Shown: piece by piece, positions 36,512-50,900 of the stretch
How positions within the stretch are numbered: position 1 is the stretch's first letter
Layout of the letters: each line of letters opens with the position of its first letter
DNA from: Xestospongia muta
Taxonomy: Eukaryota; Porifera; Demospongiae; Haplosclerida; Petrosiidae
Length of the DNA stretch: 64,000 nucleotides
Assembly (NCBI GenBank): GCA_963693285.1
Contig: OY848924.1
Coordinates: 2,904,144-2,968,143 of the forward strand
Direction of reading: 5' to 3'
Notes under the pieces: model-generated
What the model was told of the DNA's origin: nothing
The model's database searches: none
Seen by the model: the letters and a program-made list of their open reading frames with translations, nothing else
Made by a program: the position numbers and the translations under genes

Positions 36512-38021
36512 AAGGATTTTGTCCATGGAAAAAGCTGTACTCATTGAGATGACTGGTGACAGCAGAATAGGTGCTACCTTTGGATGTATTATAAGATGAC
36601 ATTATACTGGTAGCAAATTCTTGTATGTGTTGACAAAATCTCTCTGGAATAACTTGATTGGTTTTACTAGTGGAGAATAAGGCATGGATGACTGCTGGTG
36701 CAAGAGAGATGTACGGCTCATGTGGACAAATGTGTTTGACACTAATTGGACTGTCTTGAATTTCATTATGGTCAAATATTTCCTTCGAAACTAGCATTTT
36801 GTGAGCTACATCATTTACTCTGTATAGTATTCGTTCAGAAATGGCCTTACCACGGATGTCAGCTAATGATCTAGGAGGTATGATGTACTCTTCAATTTTA
36901 CATGGACAAAACTGCTTTTGAAGAGACAGAACCAGTTTTATAACAGAGCAACATATTTTTTGACTTTCAACTCCTTTGTCATTGGAAACAAATACAGTAA
37001 CACATCTGTTATTATCTGTCACCTCCACTACTACATCATTGATATGTTTCCAATATATACCATTCTTCCAAACTGTACAACGACGATTCAACTGCTGCAT
37101 AGGAGATTTTTTGTCTAATTTACCAGCTTTACGGTGACGAGGAAGGGAATATAGATATGCCAATCGAAGCAAAAGAACGTGAAGGAAGCGAACAGAGAGA
37201 AATTGAAATGGATTAGGACAATACAAGCACCAACCAAATCCATTTTTGAAATGCTCATTTAAATCTGAAGGAGGCTCTGTGGTAATGAGAGCTGGAAAAA
37301 AAAGAACATCAACATTAGAAACATCATCTGATGAAGACAGGTTGGTAGTAATAGCATTCAGTGTCTCTAAATCGATAACATCATGACAAAATTCCATGCT
37401 TTTCAAGAAATCAATAAGCATACTTGTATCATATGTTGGAAAGAGCTCTTGTAAAACAGAAACATGGACAATACCAGTGTTGCTAGAGGTTGGTATAGGA
37501 AGACGCTTGATGTTCTGATTAAAAAAAACACCATTAACTTCAGCAAGGAGGCTTGATTTATTGATTACAATCCAACTATTGGACACTATTTCTTTTCTCA
37601 GAAACAGAACAAGACCTTTGTCACTGAGAATTGACAAGTAGTCAACCAAAACTGTTTCATCTGAAGGGAGGGATGGATCACCAAGAGCTTTTAGGCTTTC
37701 AATAAGCTCATTAATGCTAATAGCTACTTTCTGTAGCGTTTGGAGGTAGGCATAATGCACATGGCAATAATAACTAATGCTATCAGACTTATCATGAACA
37801 GCCTTACAACTTTCATGAAGGTGAACAATGAATTCAGGGAAACCTTTCCCACCTGGGTGATGGCACTCCATGGCAACAAAACTTCTATACTCTTGTTTAC
37901 GGATGGCATCTTTAACAACATAATTGACATGCAACTTGAATTCATCGTAACTACCAATAAATTGATCAGCATAGCTTCCAACGACAATTACTTGAGAAGG
38001 TTTAGTTAAATTAGCGCAAGC
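36512..38021 (-). pseudogene. Roc-COR exon fragment
   Basis: Open throughout, from the G4 region (VIVVGSYADQ) through the COR domain (ILSDKGLVLFLRKE, NSWIVINKSSLLAEVNG) to FFHGQNPL. It is over 90 percent identical to 41164-42674 of the intact gene. The 5' end is cut at 38021, where it joins patatin tail sequence in the opposite orientation. It lacks the P-loop (GNMTAGKSS) and DFAG motifs, so it cannot bind GTP normally. Confidence 0.85.
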
Positions 38022-38204
38022 TGGAGAGATTGATGACTGGAAAATAGTGGAACTAATACTACAAACAAAACAATACTTAGCTAGTCAAGTTAGTACTATT
38101 TTATATATTCTAGTTATATGTCACTATTGTAGGATGTACAAGATAAACTTGACCAACTAGTTCAACTCTTTAAATGTCTTGTTGATCAATCTACTCATCA
38201 ATAA
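38022..38204 (+). pseudogene. Orphan 3' tail of a patatin gene
   Basis: GGAGAGATTGATGACTGG to GCTAGTCAA (ending 38088), a short intron, then 38133-38204 encoding DVQDKLDQLVQLFKCL and ending in TAA. This repeats 27206-27387 almost exactly. The rest of the patatin gene is missing; it is joined at 38021 to the truncated Roc exon. Confidence 0.85.
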
Positions 38205-38386
38205 AGACACTACATTAGATAACTACTCACTGCTGTTAGTAAATGTGTTATAGAAAATTATTAGACAATTACTGAATGATGTTGTATATTGTTTTAATGA
38301 TATATTGTAGTTATGTAATTGTGGCTTTCTTCACATTTTATGTTATTGATATAATAATAGAGGATTAATTTGTCATGTATTTTAAC

Positions 38387-38392
38387 AATAAA
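38387..38392 (+). terminator. AATAAA signal after the orphan patatin tail
   Basis: Same position relative to the stop as at 27570-27575; conserved because the segment is duplicated. Confidence 0.4.
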
Positions 38393-38667
38393 AAGATTAA
38401 CAAAAACGGCAGCAACCATAACATAACAAACTAAGTGTCTAGACTCTCTAAGTTTTAAGTATATTCATTAACCAGCTATATATATCATGGAAATATATGT
38501 AGGGGCAAATATAAAAAGTAAAAAGTGTAGAGGAGTGGAGACTAAGTAGACAGAGTTAAGCCTGCAGTACATAGAAAGTAAAGATATTTGTCATATACAG
38601 TAGATTACTCAATTATAACATCATTAAAGACTCATGCAGTTATACAAATATTAATTATCTAATATAA

Positions 38668-38999
38668 TTATAGTGTTGTATGATAAAATGTTTCACTTTC
38701 TAGTTGACTTTTCATTCTTGTACCAATGTCCTTTAACACCTGGTTCTGCTTTAGAAGGAAATCACAAAGAGCTTTTAAAAACTCAATTCCTTTTTCTTCA
38801 ACCTGTCTTCGTAGCTCATTAACTACTTTATTTGCTTTGTCATAATCATCACCACTCATACTTTCTACATCTTTTTTTAAAGTTAATGATATCAACTTAG
38901 CAGAAAAGAGTCGATTAACAATGGGAAGAGGCTTAACTTCAATGGCATCACAAATATCAGCAAAGTAATCCAGAAATATTTCTGATGGATCAATAGTGT
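38668..38999 (-). CDS. CARD-like terminal exon of the intact gene
   Basis: Encodes TIDPSEIFLDYFADICDAIE, then LISLTLKKDVESMSGDDYDK, then VEEKGIEFLKALCDFLL, ending FYHTTL. The helical hydrophobic pattern and the conserved KA..V..L / G..F...L order fit a CARD or related death-fold adaptor domain. The exon enters in phase 1 from 39258-39327 (GAC split G|AC), which confirms the acceptor. Confidence 0.6.
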
Positions 39000-41900
39000 C
39001 TATAAAATGTAACAATAAAAGGAAATATAACTGAATTAAAGAACAGTTAGTAAACAATATAGAAGAGAAGTAGTTAATTAATATATCTTAATTTCTCATG
39101 ATCTCAGTAATCAAATACAACTCTAAGTAGTCTATTTATCAACATATATAAACTACTTATGTCAACTATAACAATCTAGACTATAAAATAACTCTATACA
39201 AACACAATCATCACATACATTATATGTAGTGTTTATTATTTAGGTGTCTTACATTACCTTGTTGTGTAGTATCACTAGGGAGAGTATCTGCTTTGTGTTC
39301 ACTTGATAGTTCATTAGTAGAATGTTGCTATTGGATACAGGATATAAGTGATAATATATGAGGTGTAAAGTATTGTAGTATTATAATAGACAAGATTTAT
39401 GATGTAACTATTGTTTATATTATTGATAAGACTGGAGGTGAGGAATTACAATGTAATTGTTAGTAGTAATTATTGTCACATAGTGAAACTATCAATCTAT
39501 CTATGTCAAACTTAGGAATGCTTCTAAGAACCACGACCACAAAGAATGTTTCATGGGTGTGGCTACATATAGTGATATAACTGCTCAGTTGGCCTGTTCA
39601 TTGAGATCTGCCATCTTGCCTGTGAATATACAAGATGCTCTATCACACATTAAACTATTGAGTGTCTGGACATAGTACTATACAGTTGACAAAATACAAG
39701 TGATGTGCTTAGCAAGAATAGCTCCTGTTAACCAAATGAAGTTATTATGTTAATAGCTACTCACTGGCAAAAGGAATAACCCTTAATATTTTAACAAATT
39801 AAATTTGTTAATGATTACAATTAATACAATCTACTATATAAAAGGATAAATCATACCTGATGTTCTATTGATAAGTTGTCAGTAATAGAGCCTCCAGTCG
39901 AATCAGGAGCACTTGATTCGTTAGTATATTCTATAGAATATTGAGTAGAGCAAAATGACAATTATATGTTAATAGTTACATTGCTTTCCAATATAATTGT
40001 TATATAACATGTACATTAAAGTATATATAATATGTGAACAGTTAATAATATAATACATTCAATATTTATAAGAAGGTATCTGTTCTTTCAAACTGTATGT
40101 GTACAATGATGAAATGAACCACGTTTTACCAATTATAGTAATAATAAACTTACCATTAACTCTTTGGCTGTCCTCAGTAATAGACTCACTAACACTTTCA
40201 TCCACATCTATATTGTGAAGGATATATAGTAATTTTATTAGTCTTTGATAATCATATTAATAATATCTTACCAGTAGTGATCAATAGCTCCAAGATATCA
40301 TCATCACAAATGTCACTAGTTCCCTTTGTCATGGCTACATAAATAATATCATAAAATAACTATGATGATTACTAGCTTATAAAGATAATGATAAGTAAAG
40401 TATCATTATTAAGATATTTTGAATTCTCTTACTAGCTACCACACAAAGTTGTGTTTTCTATTGCACTTTTAATTGAAGGCACAAATACATATTTTAACAA
40501 AAGTACAATTATCTTGTATTACTGGGAATACTATATAAGTACTCACATTCTAAAAACCTCTCTATCTCCACAACAACAGGTTTATTTTCAATAGGTGGAC
40601 TTCCTATTACTTCTAAAATAGTATTCCAAGTAACAGGTTTAGTCATTCTCTCCATCCAAAGTTGTAATACTTTGGAAAGTTTGTCAACATCACGTTGATT
40701 GGAAAAACGTAAAGAATCAAGTTCTTCACTTTCAATTCCAAGACAATCACCAATAGTGGGCCACCAACTACAAATCCTAAACATTAGCTTTAGGAGGTCG
40801 TCTTTCTTGGGAGCTTCTTCTAATGAATTAAAAATAGAAAAAAATATCAAAAAGAAAACATAAGAACGTAAGACAGTCTATATAATGTTCTTAGGTATAT
40901 ACATAAACATGAAAATCTAACCTTTTAGAGTTAACATATTTCTAGATTGAAGGCAATCTTTTGATATTTTTATTATCTCATTATGTGTTAAACATGGACT
41001 TGAGAGAACCTTAAATTCAATAAAAGATATCTCTTGAAATAACGAGTACAAGGATAATGTATTAATTTAGTACTTAACAGTGTTAACATATAAAGATGTA
41101 TAGTCTCATATATCATATAATAATGAAGACACATATTAGGTTTATTATACTACTGTAACTTACCAAAGGATTTTGTCCAGTGAAAAAGCTGTAGTCATTG
41201 AGATGACTGGCAACATCAGAATAGGTACTACCTTTGGATGTTTTATAAGATGACATTATATTGGAAGCAAATTCTTGTATGTGTTGAAGAAATCTCTCTG
41301 GAATAACTTGATTGGCTTTACTAGTGGAGAATAAGGCATGGATGACTGCTGGTGCAATGGAGATGTATGGCTCATGTGGACAAATGTGTTTAACATTAAT
41401 TCGACTGTCTTGAACTTCATTATGGTCAAATATTTCCTTCGAAAGTAGCATTTCATGAGCTACATCGTTTACTCTGTAGAGTATTCGTTCAGAAATGGCC
41501 TTACCACGGATGTCAGCTAATGATCCAGGAGGGATGATGTACTCTTCAATTTTACATGGACAAAACTGCTTTTGAAGAGACAGAACCAGTTTTATAACAG
41601 AGCAACATATTTTTTGACTTTCAACTCCTTTGTCATTGGAAAAAAATACAGTGACACATCTATTATGATCTGTCACTTCCACTACTACATCATTAGTATG
41701 TTTCCAATAAATACCATTCTTCCAGACTGTACAACGACGATTCAACTGCTGCATAGGAGATTTTTTGTCTAATTTACCAGCTTTACGGTGACGAGGGAGG
41801 GAATATAGATATGCTAATCGGAGCAAAAGAACGTGAAGGAAGCGAACAGAGAGAAATTGAAATGGATTAGGACAATACAAGCACCAACCAAATCCACTTT

Positions 41901-44900
41901 TGAAATGCTCATTTAAATCTGAAGGAGGCTCTGCGGTAATGAGAGCTGGAAAAAAAAGAACATCAACATTAGAAACATCATCTGATGAAGACAGGTTGGT
42001 AGTAATAGCATTCAGTGTCTCTAAATCGATAACGTTGTGACAAAATTCCATACTTTTCAAGAAATCAATAAGCATTCTTGTATCATATGTTGGAAAGAGC
42101 TCTTGTAAAACAGAAACATGGACAATGCCAGTGTTGCTAGAGGTTGGTATAGGAAGGCGCTTGATCTTCTGATTAAAAAGAACACCATTAACTTCAGCAA
42201 GGAGGCTTGATTTATTGATTACAATCCAACTATTAGACACTATTTCTTTTCTCAGAAACAGAACAAGACCTTTGTCACTGAGAATTGACAAGTAGTTAAC
42301 CAAAACTGTTTCATCTGAAGGGAGGGATGGATCACCAAGAGCTTTTAGGCTTTCAATAAGCTCATTAATGCTCATAGCTACTTTCTGTAGCGTTTGGAGG
42401 TAGGCATAATGCACATGGCAATAATAACTAATGCTATCAGACTTATCATGAACAGCCTTACAACTTTCACAAAGGCGAACAATGAATTCAGGAAAACCTT
42501 TCCCACCTGGGCGATGACACTCCATGGCAACAAAACCTCTATACTCTTGTTTACGGATGGCATCTTTAACAACATAATTGACATGCAACTTGAATTCATC
42601 GTAACAACCAGTAAATTGATCAGCATAGCTTCCAATGACAATTACTTGAGAAGGTTTAGTTAAATTAGCACAAGCATTTTCAATAAAGTTAAACCAGTAA
42701 TACAACTGATTCTCGAAGTAGTTAAAACCTTTGGTTGAATCTATCACTACCGTAAAAATTGCAGGAGTTCTCAACATAAGATTCTCCAGCACAGCTGCAT
42801 GACTACTATAATATTCATGATGACCAGCAAAATCATAAAGAATAATATTGCCAACTTCATGACTATGAACATTATGATAATTAATTCCGGCAGTTTCCAA
42901 TTGAACACCTTGAACACATTGAGAAGGGTCGTAGTTATAATCAGAAGGTTTATCAGCACGATATATAATGCATTGGGCTAATGAACTCTTTCCAGCTGTC
43001 ATGTTTCCACAAAAAAATACTTTTCTATATGAATCAACTGGAAAGTCTTGACGACTTTTCTCAAATGGTTCAAACATCTTCAATATTTCTAATCTGTTTG
43101 AATCATACAGTCGGACTTCTTCTAGTGGTGTATTCTGATGATTGTTATGAGCAAGTAGATTGACTTTTCCAGTGTGAAGTAGATATGAAATCACATCTAT
43201 TTTACCATTTGCACAAGCAAGATGTAATAGAGAGTCCCCATTCTGTAAAGAATGAAAAAAAAACAATTATATTTATTATTAATACAATCTAGATTATACA
43301 TGTAGATAAATAATGTTATATAATCTCCTAATAGAGTAAAAATGAATTTCTTTCAAACAATTTTGTTATTTTAATGTTAATTTCATAATACAAGATACAA
43401 GTTACACCAAGAAGCACCCTAAACCCTAAACCCTAATAAATTGATTCATTAATAAATATTGTCATTGATTAATGTAATGACAACAGGTTATGTTTGACAC
43501 ATTGTAGCCAAATATCAAAATTTGATTTTTGATTATTGTTCTTGGAACATCTTTTACCAAAAACATGTTATCAAAATATTGGACAGTCTGGATATGAGTG
43601 AGGTTGATATCAATATTGAAGACAATATTAAATGTCATACTTCAAAGGAATAGCCCATAAGTAACTATAATATGACTTACACCATCTGTAGCATTTATGT
43701 CAGTGTGTCCTACTTCAATTAATAACTTTAGAACATCAACATGACCCTTCTCTGCTACATAATGTGCTGCTGTTCTACCATACTAGAAAACAAAAGTGGA
43801 AAAGTTATTCAATTACAAAAAGTACTGGAACTATCATACAATAAACTATATAGTCAATATAACAGTCATCAATACAGATAATCATAGCTATTGTATTATC
43901 ATGTCAAACCTGACCAATGACAGGGACATAAAAAGGCATAGAAACTATCTAAGATATTAAATGAGTGTCAGTTTACTATAAACATTGTCATCAATAATAA
44001 ACTAGGTCATTTAGGTCACAAACTTATCATAACTACCACACTTACAATGATTATCAATTCTATTAACATGTTATAAATATTTAAACTTGACTTTATAACT
44101 ACACTTAAAAGGTATAGGGTTTCTAAGTATTATAACCAATGAGAAGATGTTCTATGGAGATTTCATTGTAATATATTATGAAAGTTATATGTTTGTCACT
44201 ACTAATATAAAATAAAGTGACCTTTTTAAATGTAATTATAAAGTCATTTTGTATAATAACTAACAAATAGTTTCCTGTAATGATTGATTATAACAGACCA
44301 CACCTACTAATACCTGACACTGACTATCTTTGTTAACCCTTCACTAACAAAACTTTGAACAACAGGTCAATGTAGAAATTACTAACAGCCACACACATAC
44401 TTTTTCTTTAATAATAATAATCACAACATTTTCTAACCACACCTCTTAGTAATAACAATATAAATAAGTTTGTACTAATGTCTGTTCGCGTTCACCTTGC
44501 CACCAGAAATTAGTAGTGGGTGTAAGTAGTATATGTAACACATACTACACCATCACAAATGGAATGTTTGTGGTGAATGATATACTTTGAAGTTACACAC
44601 ACAAATAAAAGACCACATTTGTGCACATGTGTAGAGTATCTTTTCTTTTCTTTTCTTGTAAAAAAATTTCTTGATAAATCTGTAAGTTAGAATTATATCT
44701 ACATTAAGTTATAAAAAATTATTAATAAAATTTGCAATAGTTTATCTAGCAATGGATCAAGGAATCAGCTTATCTTCTTCCATTAATCAAGAGCCACAGC
44801 CTATACATAAGGTAGCTAAGAAACCTGGGAAGGAGGTTAGATTGACATCACAAACCAAATATGTTATTGAAAACATAAGGCAGGTCTTTGAGAAAGAGAA

Positions 44901-47900
44901 AAGAAAAGGAAGCTCAATTAAGAGAGAGAGATTTGTAGAACATACAACAGAGGCTACAGGTGTATCAATAAGAAGTGTGTGTAACATTCATAATGAATAT
45001 ATTTCTCGAGAAAGTAAACTACTGACTCATGTTAAACGATACATAACATCTAGGGTATGCATGAATCCAGACTCTTTTAATAAAGAAGTAATATGACGTA
45101 CTGTTCATAGCTTTTACACACAATGACAATATCCTACACTGACTACTATTTTAGCTAAATTAAAAGAGGATTGAGTTTTCGGAGGTGGTAGGTTTTGTTT
45201 ATGAAAGGTTCTGCAAAAGTTGAGGTTTTCATACAAGAAAAGAGACAATAAACAATGCATATACGAACAACGTAATATACTGGAACAAAGACATGCATAC
45301 TTGCAAACGATACGTAAACTAAGAAATGACAAGAGGACAATAATCTATACTGACGAAACATGGGTAAACACACATCACTGTAAAGAACATATTTGGGTAG
45401 ATGTCGATGGTAAAGGAAGATGGAAGGTGCCAAGTGGGAAAAGTTAACGGTTGATTGTGGTTCAAGCTGGTTGAGTGGAAGGTTGGGTTCCTGGTACAGA
45501 CTTGGTTTTTAGATCTAAGATAAACTCAGCAGACTATCATTGCGAAATGAGCTCAGAACACTTTATTGAACCTTGTATGACTAAACTTTTACAGTTAGAA
45601 TGTATTTCTTACCGTACTGGATTCTCTCTTTAAGTGGCAGCCATTTTATTGATTAACGAATTTACGAGATCACATTCCTTGTGGTCAATGGCATCTCCTA
45701 TACTTTGCTTATGGAAAGTACAACAAATTTTGTTCTTGTGGGTCATGTTATATAAATAATGACATTAAATAACCGGATGGTCGTCAAGAGACCACCTGAC
45801 TTTTAACTTTTGAATTTGGTCGAGTTATTAGAAAGTTATGATAATTTTTCTATCAGCAAGGTGAATGCGAACAGACTTTAGTTTTACAAACCTAGTGGTA
45901 CCTCTGTGAATACCAGGATTCTTTTAAGGATTACTTACTATATTGTTAGTCCACAAACTAAGTAGACTTCAAAGGTTAGGTCCATAGAATTTAATAATAG
46001 AAAATTTCATGTCATTTGTGGATGACATTCACTGACCATGAATATTATTTACCAAAGACAAGATTATATCAATCAATACAAATCTACTAGTTTACAAATA
46101 TAATTATAGTCTTTTGATAAACTAGAATTAGGTAAAAAGTTATACTAATAGTACTAAGCTAGTAGAAAGTCTGCTAAAATGTCAAAATAGACATATTAAT
46201 TAAAGGTCTGGGTTAAAAATTCCTTGTTCATTAACATTGTATGACAATGTCAATAAAGTAAATGATAGAGAAGTCTTATGGAAATAGGAAATAAGAGATT
46301 AAACCGCTTTCTAGATAAACAATATCTACAATAATGGGTGGGGCTAAATCTCTTAAATGCTTGTGATTGATCTCCTTTGTTATAGAATACTGTAATTAGC
46401 TTTTATTTCGTTCTCAAAATATTCATTTCAAAAAAATTCGTGTTGCTGAATTTTCGTCTGACTCTAATTAAATGAAAATTTTGCTAAAGTGAAATTTTTA
46501 CACAAAGGTGAGACCACATGTTGTAATGGCTCGAGTAATGAAGAAAGATGTGCCCTGTTGCACAAGGGGATACCATGTCTATAAGGTCATATGGATAGCG
46601 GCTATCGGAGAGCAGCTAACTTGTGTGAAACAACCAACAAATCCTGTTGATAGGTATGCTGTAGCAGTTATTAGAAACAGACATTAAATAGAAATTTTCG
46701 ATTTGCAAAAATTTCGTTTATCAAGGGTGAAACAAAAATATTTCACAACGAAAAAAAGCTAATTACGGTATATTACTTTAAAAAGTATATAGTCATAAGG
46801 AAAAAACTAAATATTTCAAAAGAAAGTCTTGTACATTATACAATGACAAGGAAGACTGACATGACAATCCTAAGACAAAAAGTATGTACATATGTTAGAG
46901 ATCATATCAAAGACTACCTCTTTAACTAGTTAATTAAGATTACCAATATTAGTCTGACATTGCCAACCCCTCCCTAAAAGATGAAGGGTCTGGGGACAAG
47001 TACATATAGGACTCATACAACAGGAATGAGGATATCGGTAAAGAATACATAGATGTGAGCATGTGTTAAGAGAGTGAAAATGCAAAATGGCTGTTATGGT
47101 ATGTATTGGACGTAGTGATGATCTTTCATATAGAAGTACAGACTGTCTTTTACTAACTTATGCTGCCTTGTATCACTAACTAGGTGTCCATTAGGTCATG
47201 TGAATATTTGTTTTACATACAAATGAACAAAATGCTTGTCCACATGTTAATGTACTTCCAACTCAAATTGGTGGTCTATTTAGAATATATAAAGTTCATA
47301 AGAATGCTATTACCCAATTATAGGAAAATTAAGATAAAGTGTATTATAACAGAGGATCAAAAACTATTGAAGCCACAAACTGACAGGTAAATCACAAGAG
47401 TATGTGTATATATGTGGTAGGGCTAATAAAGGGAGTGGTTCTTGGTGTAACTTGAACATGATGACATCATCATGACATGACACATATTGATGTCATCATT
47501 ATAGTACATTAAGTTACAAGTTATCAAGAAGCACCCTAAAGCCTTAGCCTTTTAAACACAAAAAACTAAACCATACATTCATACTACCGTTATCAACACA
47601 TGACATATAATGATGTCATCATTATGGTACAAGTTATACCAAGAAGCACACAATAATGGTCACATAGAACAGGCTAAATTTTGTGTATTAATTATTCATG
47701 ACTATTAATTAATTGATTATTAATAAATATTGTCATTGATTGATTTAACGACAACAGGTTATGTTTGACACATTGTAGCCAAATATCAAAATTTGATTTT
47801 TGATTATTGTTCTTGGAACATCTTTTACCAAAAACATATTATCAAAATATTGGACAGTCTGGATATGAGTGAGGTTGATATCAATATTGAAGACAATATT

Positions 47901-50900
47901 AAATGTCATACTTCAAAGGAATAACTCATAAGTAACTATAATATGACTTACATTATCTGTAGCATTTATGTCAGCTTGTCCCACATCAATTAATAACTTT
48001 AGAACATTAACATGACCCTTCTGTGCTGCATAATGTACTGGTGATCTACCAAACTAGAAAACAAAAGAGGAAAGTTATTCAATTACAAAAAGTACAGGAA
48101 CTATCATACAAAAAACTATATAGTCAATATAACAGTCATCAATAAAGATAATTATAGCTATTGTATTATCATGTCAAATCTGACCAATGACAGGGACATA
48201 AAAAGGCATAGAAACTATCTAAGATATTAAATGAGTGTCAGTTTACTATAAACATTATCATCAATAATAAACTAGGTCATTTAGGTCACAAACGTATCAT
48301 AACTACCACATTTATAATGATTATCAATTCTATGATATAAATATTTAAACTTGACTTTATAACTACATTTAAAAGGTATAGGGTTTCTAAGTATTATAAC
48401 CAATGAGAAGATGTTCTATGGAGATTTCATTGTAATATATTATGAAAGTTATATGTTTGTTATTGCTAATATAAAATAAAGTGACCTTTTTAAATGTAAT
48501 CATAAAGTCATTTTGTATAATAACTAACAAATAGTTTCCTGTCCTGATTGATTATTTTAATATTACTTTATTATTTTATAAACCACACCCACTGATATGC
48601 AATATAGTGCTAGTCCTTCTATAAGAAGAGAGACTATTCTTCAATAATCTTAAGCCGTTAGCAACCAATTGTGATTTATCTCAAGTATGCCATCAATGTT
48701 ATGGTTTAATTTTTAAGAGGAGGGGTCTAGTTATATTAGTAACCATAGGTAAATTAGATGTGTTAAGGACAGCTCTAGATAAGACACATTGTTCCATGAC
48801 ATTACTCTTTGTCTATCTAATTAAGGGGTAACTGTGTATTCTCAATGTAACCACAAGTTTATTATAATAGCAATGTCTATTACATGTTAATATATTCAGG
48901 ATATAGGGAGTTTAACATCTAGTGAGTAACATATATCCATGGATGACATAAGTTTATTCAACATCCATAATGTGTGCTCCATTCTTCTTATTGTCACTAT
49001 GAAGTACATGTAATGAAAATAACAAACTATAACTACCACAGATATATTAATTAATTTATAAAAGTTTATTGATAAGAAACAACTGGGACTACAATATTAT
49101 ATTAAAACAAGTATTACTATAACAATTATAACATCTGGTCTGAAACAAGAGATGAGTAATAATTTATATTTTAATTATGACCATCAGTATTATTAATAGT
49201 CACACCATTTTTAACCACACCTCTAGGAAACAGATAACTTCAAGTTTGGACTGAATGGTACATCTCCTATCTCAAAATTAAAATTAAAATGGCTCACTAC
49301 TGGATGTTATTCCTATGCTCAAGGGTTTGGGATTCAAGCTTTGGCTGTAAGTCTAGTAACAGTATAAAAGTACAGTATAATGTTAATGATACAATGTCTA
49401 CAATCATCAGAACAGTTTGACACAAATGGCACATCATACTAGTGGGACCTCTGTGAATACCAAGATGTCTCCAACTATATGTACTACTATTATAACAGAC
49501 CACACCTACTGATACCTGACACTGACTATCTTTGTTAATCCTTTACTAACAAAAATTTGAACAACAGGTCAATGTAGAAATTACTAACAGCCACACCCAT
49601 AACATTTTATATCTATTAAATACTGATTTAAATCTAGTAACATGTAGTAATCTCTACAAACAATATACACTGACCCTGTCACAAATGTTGGGATCTGCTT
49701 TGGACTTTAACAATAGTTGTACGATATCATAGTAACCTCCTTGTGACGCATAATGTAGAGCTGTTTGCTGATCCTAAAGGAAATACACAAGTATTAATTT
49801 TATTGTTGACATGCTCAGGTTGAATTACTGATAAAAAGAGTAAATTAAATTCATTTGTTGCTAACTACATTGGCAGTTGTTACATGTAGTTAAATTTCAT
49901 TCACTACTTTCAATACTCACATATATCTATAAAATAATGTATAAAAACATACATTGATATTGTATTCAAACACAGTCTAAAACATCTTATAACTGTCTAG
50001 TATGTAAAGTGTGCTAGTGAAAAATATAATAATTACAACTACTACAGATATATTAATTAATTTATAAACATTTAGTGATAAGAAACAACTGACAGTATTA
50101 TATTAATACAAGTATTAGTCCTGGTGGATCTATGGGGTGCCTGTGTACTCCAGGTACCTCCTTTTTATTCTCTAATAATATTCATAGTCAATCATCAAGT
50201 TGCATCCTGTGATAAATATTATTACTTTAACTATATTCATAGCAAATTCTTGCAACCACAACTTACAAAGCTATACCTGATGTTTTATTGACATTACTGT
50301 CTTGTGATTAAAAAGGTGTGTCTATGAATAATGAATAAATAATTTTTATTAGGCTTGAAATTTTTTCACCATGCTTCCCACATGGTCTGTGCACCCTCTA
50401 TATCTACACTGCGGATCCACTGATGATTAGTATAACAATTGTAACACCTGCTCTGAAAGATGTGAGCAATAATTTCTTTATTTTTGGATCATGGCTACCA
50501 TTATTATTAACTACATGATATGTAGGGCTTGTTTGTTTATTATTAACCTCTCTGTGCGTGGGCGCAAAGCAAGGGTACTGTAGTCTGTCAGTGTGTGTGT
50601 GTGTGTGTCTGCACTGCCTGTTACTTTTGAACTACTATAACTTGGCAACCGAAGCGTTAGCAGCTACAAACGTTTAGCAACGAATAGAAAAACATGTGGA
50701 CTTTAGAACAGTAGTATCAAGAACATCGTCAAAGAAAACGAAAGCTTAAAACTCGCAAAAGAATTTTCAGGCTGTAGGGTCAAGATGCCGTTTCTCGAAA
50801 AGTAAAAAAAAACTTAATGTGGAGATTTTTTAGTATGTTGTAGAGAATCTTAGAGGACCACGGATAAGCAAGAAAGAAGGCCGTTGGTCGAAGCAATCGT

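Larger units (their letters stand above)
27843..38021 (-). pseudogene. 5'-truncated Roc-COR-Death-CARD gene with duplicated tail
   Basis: Minus-strand exons: 36512-38021 (Roc end and COR), 36274-36361, 35916-36188 (Death), 35655-35717 and 35351-35398. Small linker exons follow near 34606, 34463, 34230, 34041, 33669, 33367, 32836 and 31983, then the CARD-like terminal exon 31393-31724. The linker exons and CARD exon repeat in 27843-30.9 kb. The exons are open and keep the phases of the intact paralogue at 38.7-57 kb. The first exon starts abruptly at 38021 within the GTPase, just before GSYADQ, so P-loop and switch motifs are missing. No ankyrin exons or promoter precede it. Linkers are rich in Ser, Thr, Asp and Glu; one carries a basic KRKRS cluster that could be a nuclear signal. 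It is most likely a non-functional partial duplicate, though a new promoter cannot be excluded. Confidence 0.75.
44478..45878 (+). mobile_element. Tc1/mariner (IS630-like) DNA transposon, defective
   Basis: Terminal inverted repeats of at least 20 bp (GTCTGTTCGCGTTCACCTTG at the left; the right end is the inverse GTGAATGCGAACAGAC) lie inside TA dinucleotides (44476-44477 and 45879-45880). The corresponding sites near 4390 and 51600 lack it, although about 12 bp of flank differ. It holds two broken transposase pieces. It inserted in the intron between the ankyrin exons 47952-48053 and 43681-43782. Confidence 0.75.

Noticed and set aside
36918..38009. Plus-strand frames over the Roc-COR fragment (and at 41572-43163)
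   Set aside because: Shadows of the conserved minus-strand coding exon.
43418..43437. Telomere-like CCCTAAA repeats
   Set aside because: Only two to three units, and they arise from ordinary intron sequence (similar CACCCTAAAGCC motifs occur near 260 and 47530). Not a telomere tract.
47184..47390. Possible zinc-finger (CPLGH...ACPH) coding remnant
   Set aside because: Cysteine and histidine spacing needs two frames and is cut by stops; too weak to call.
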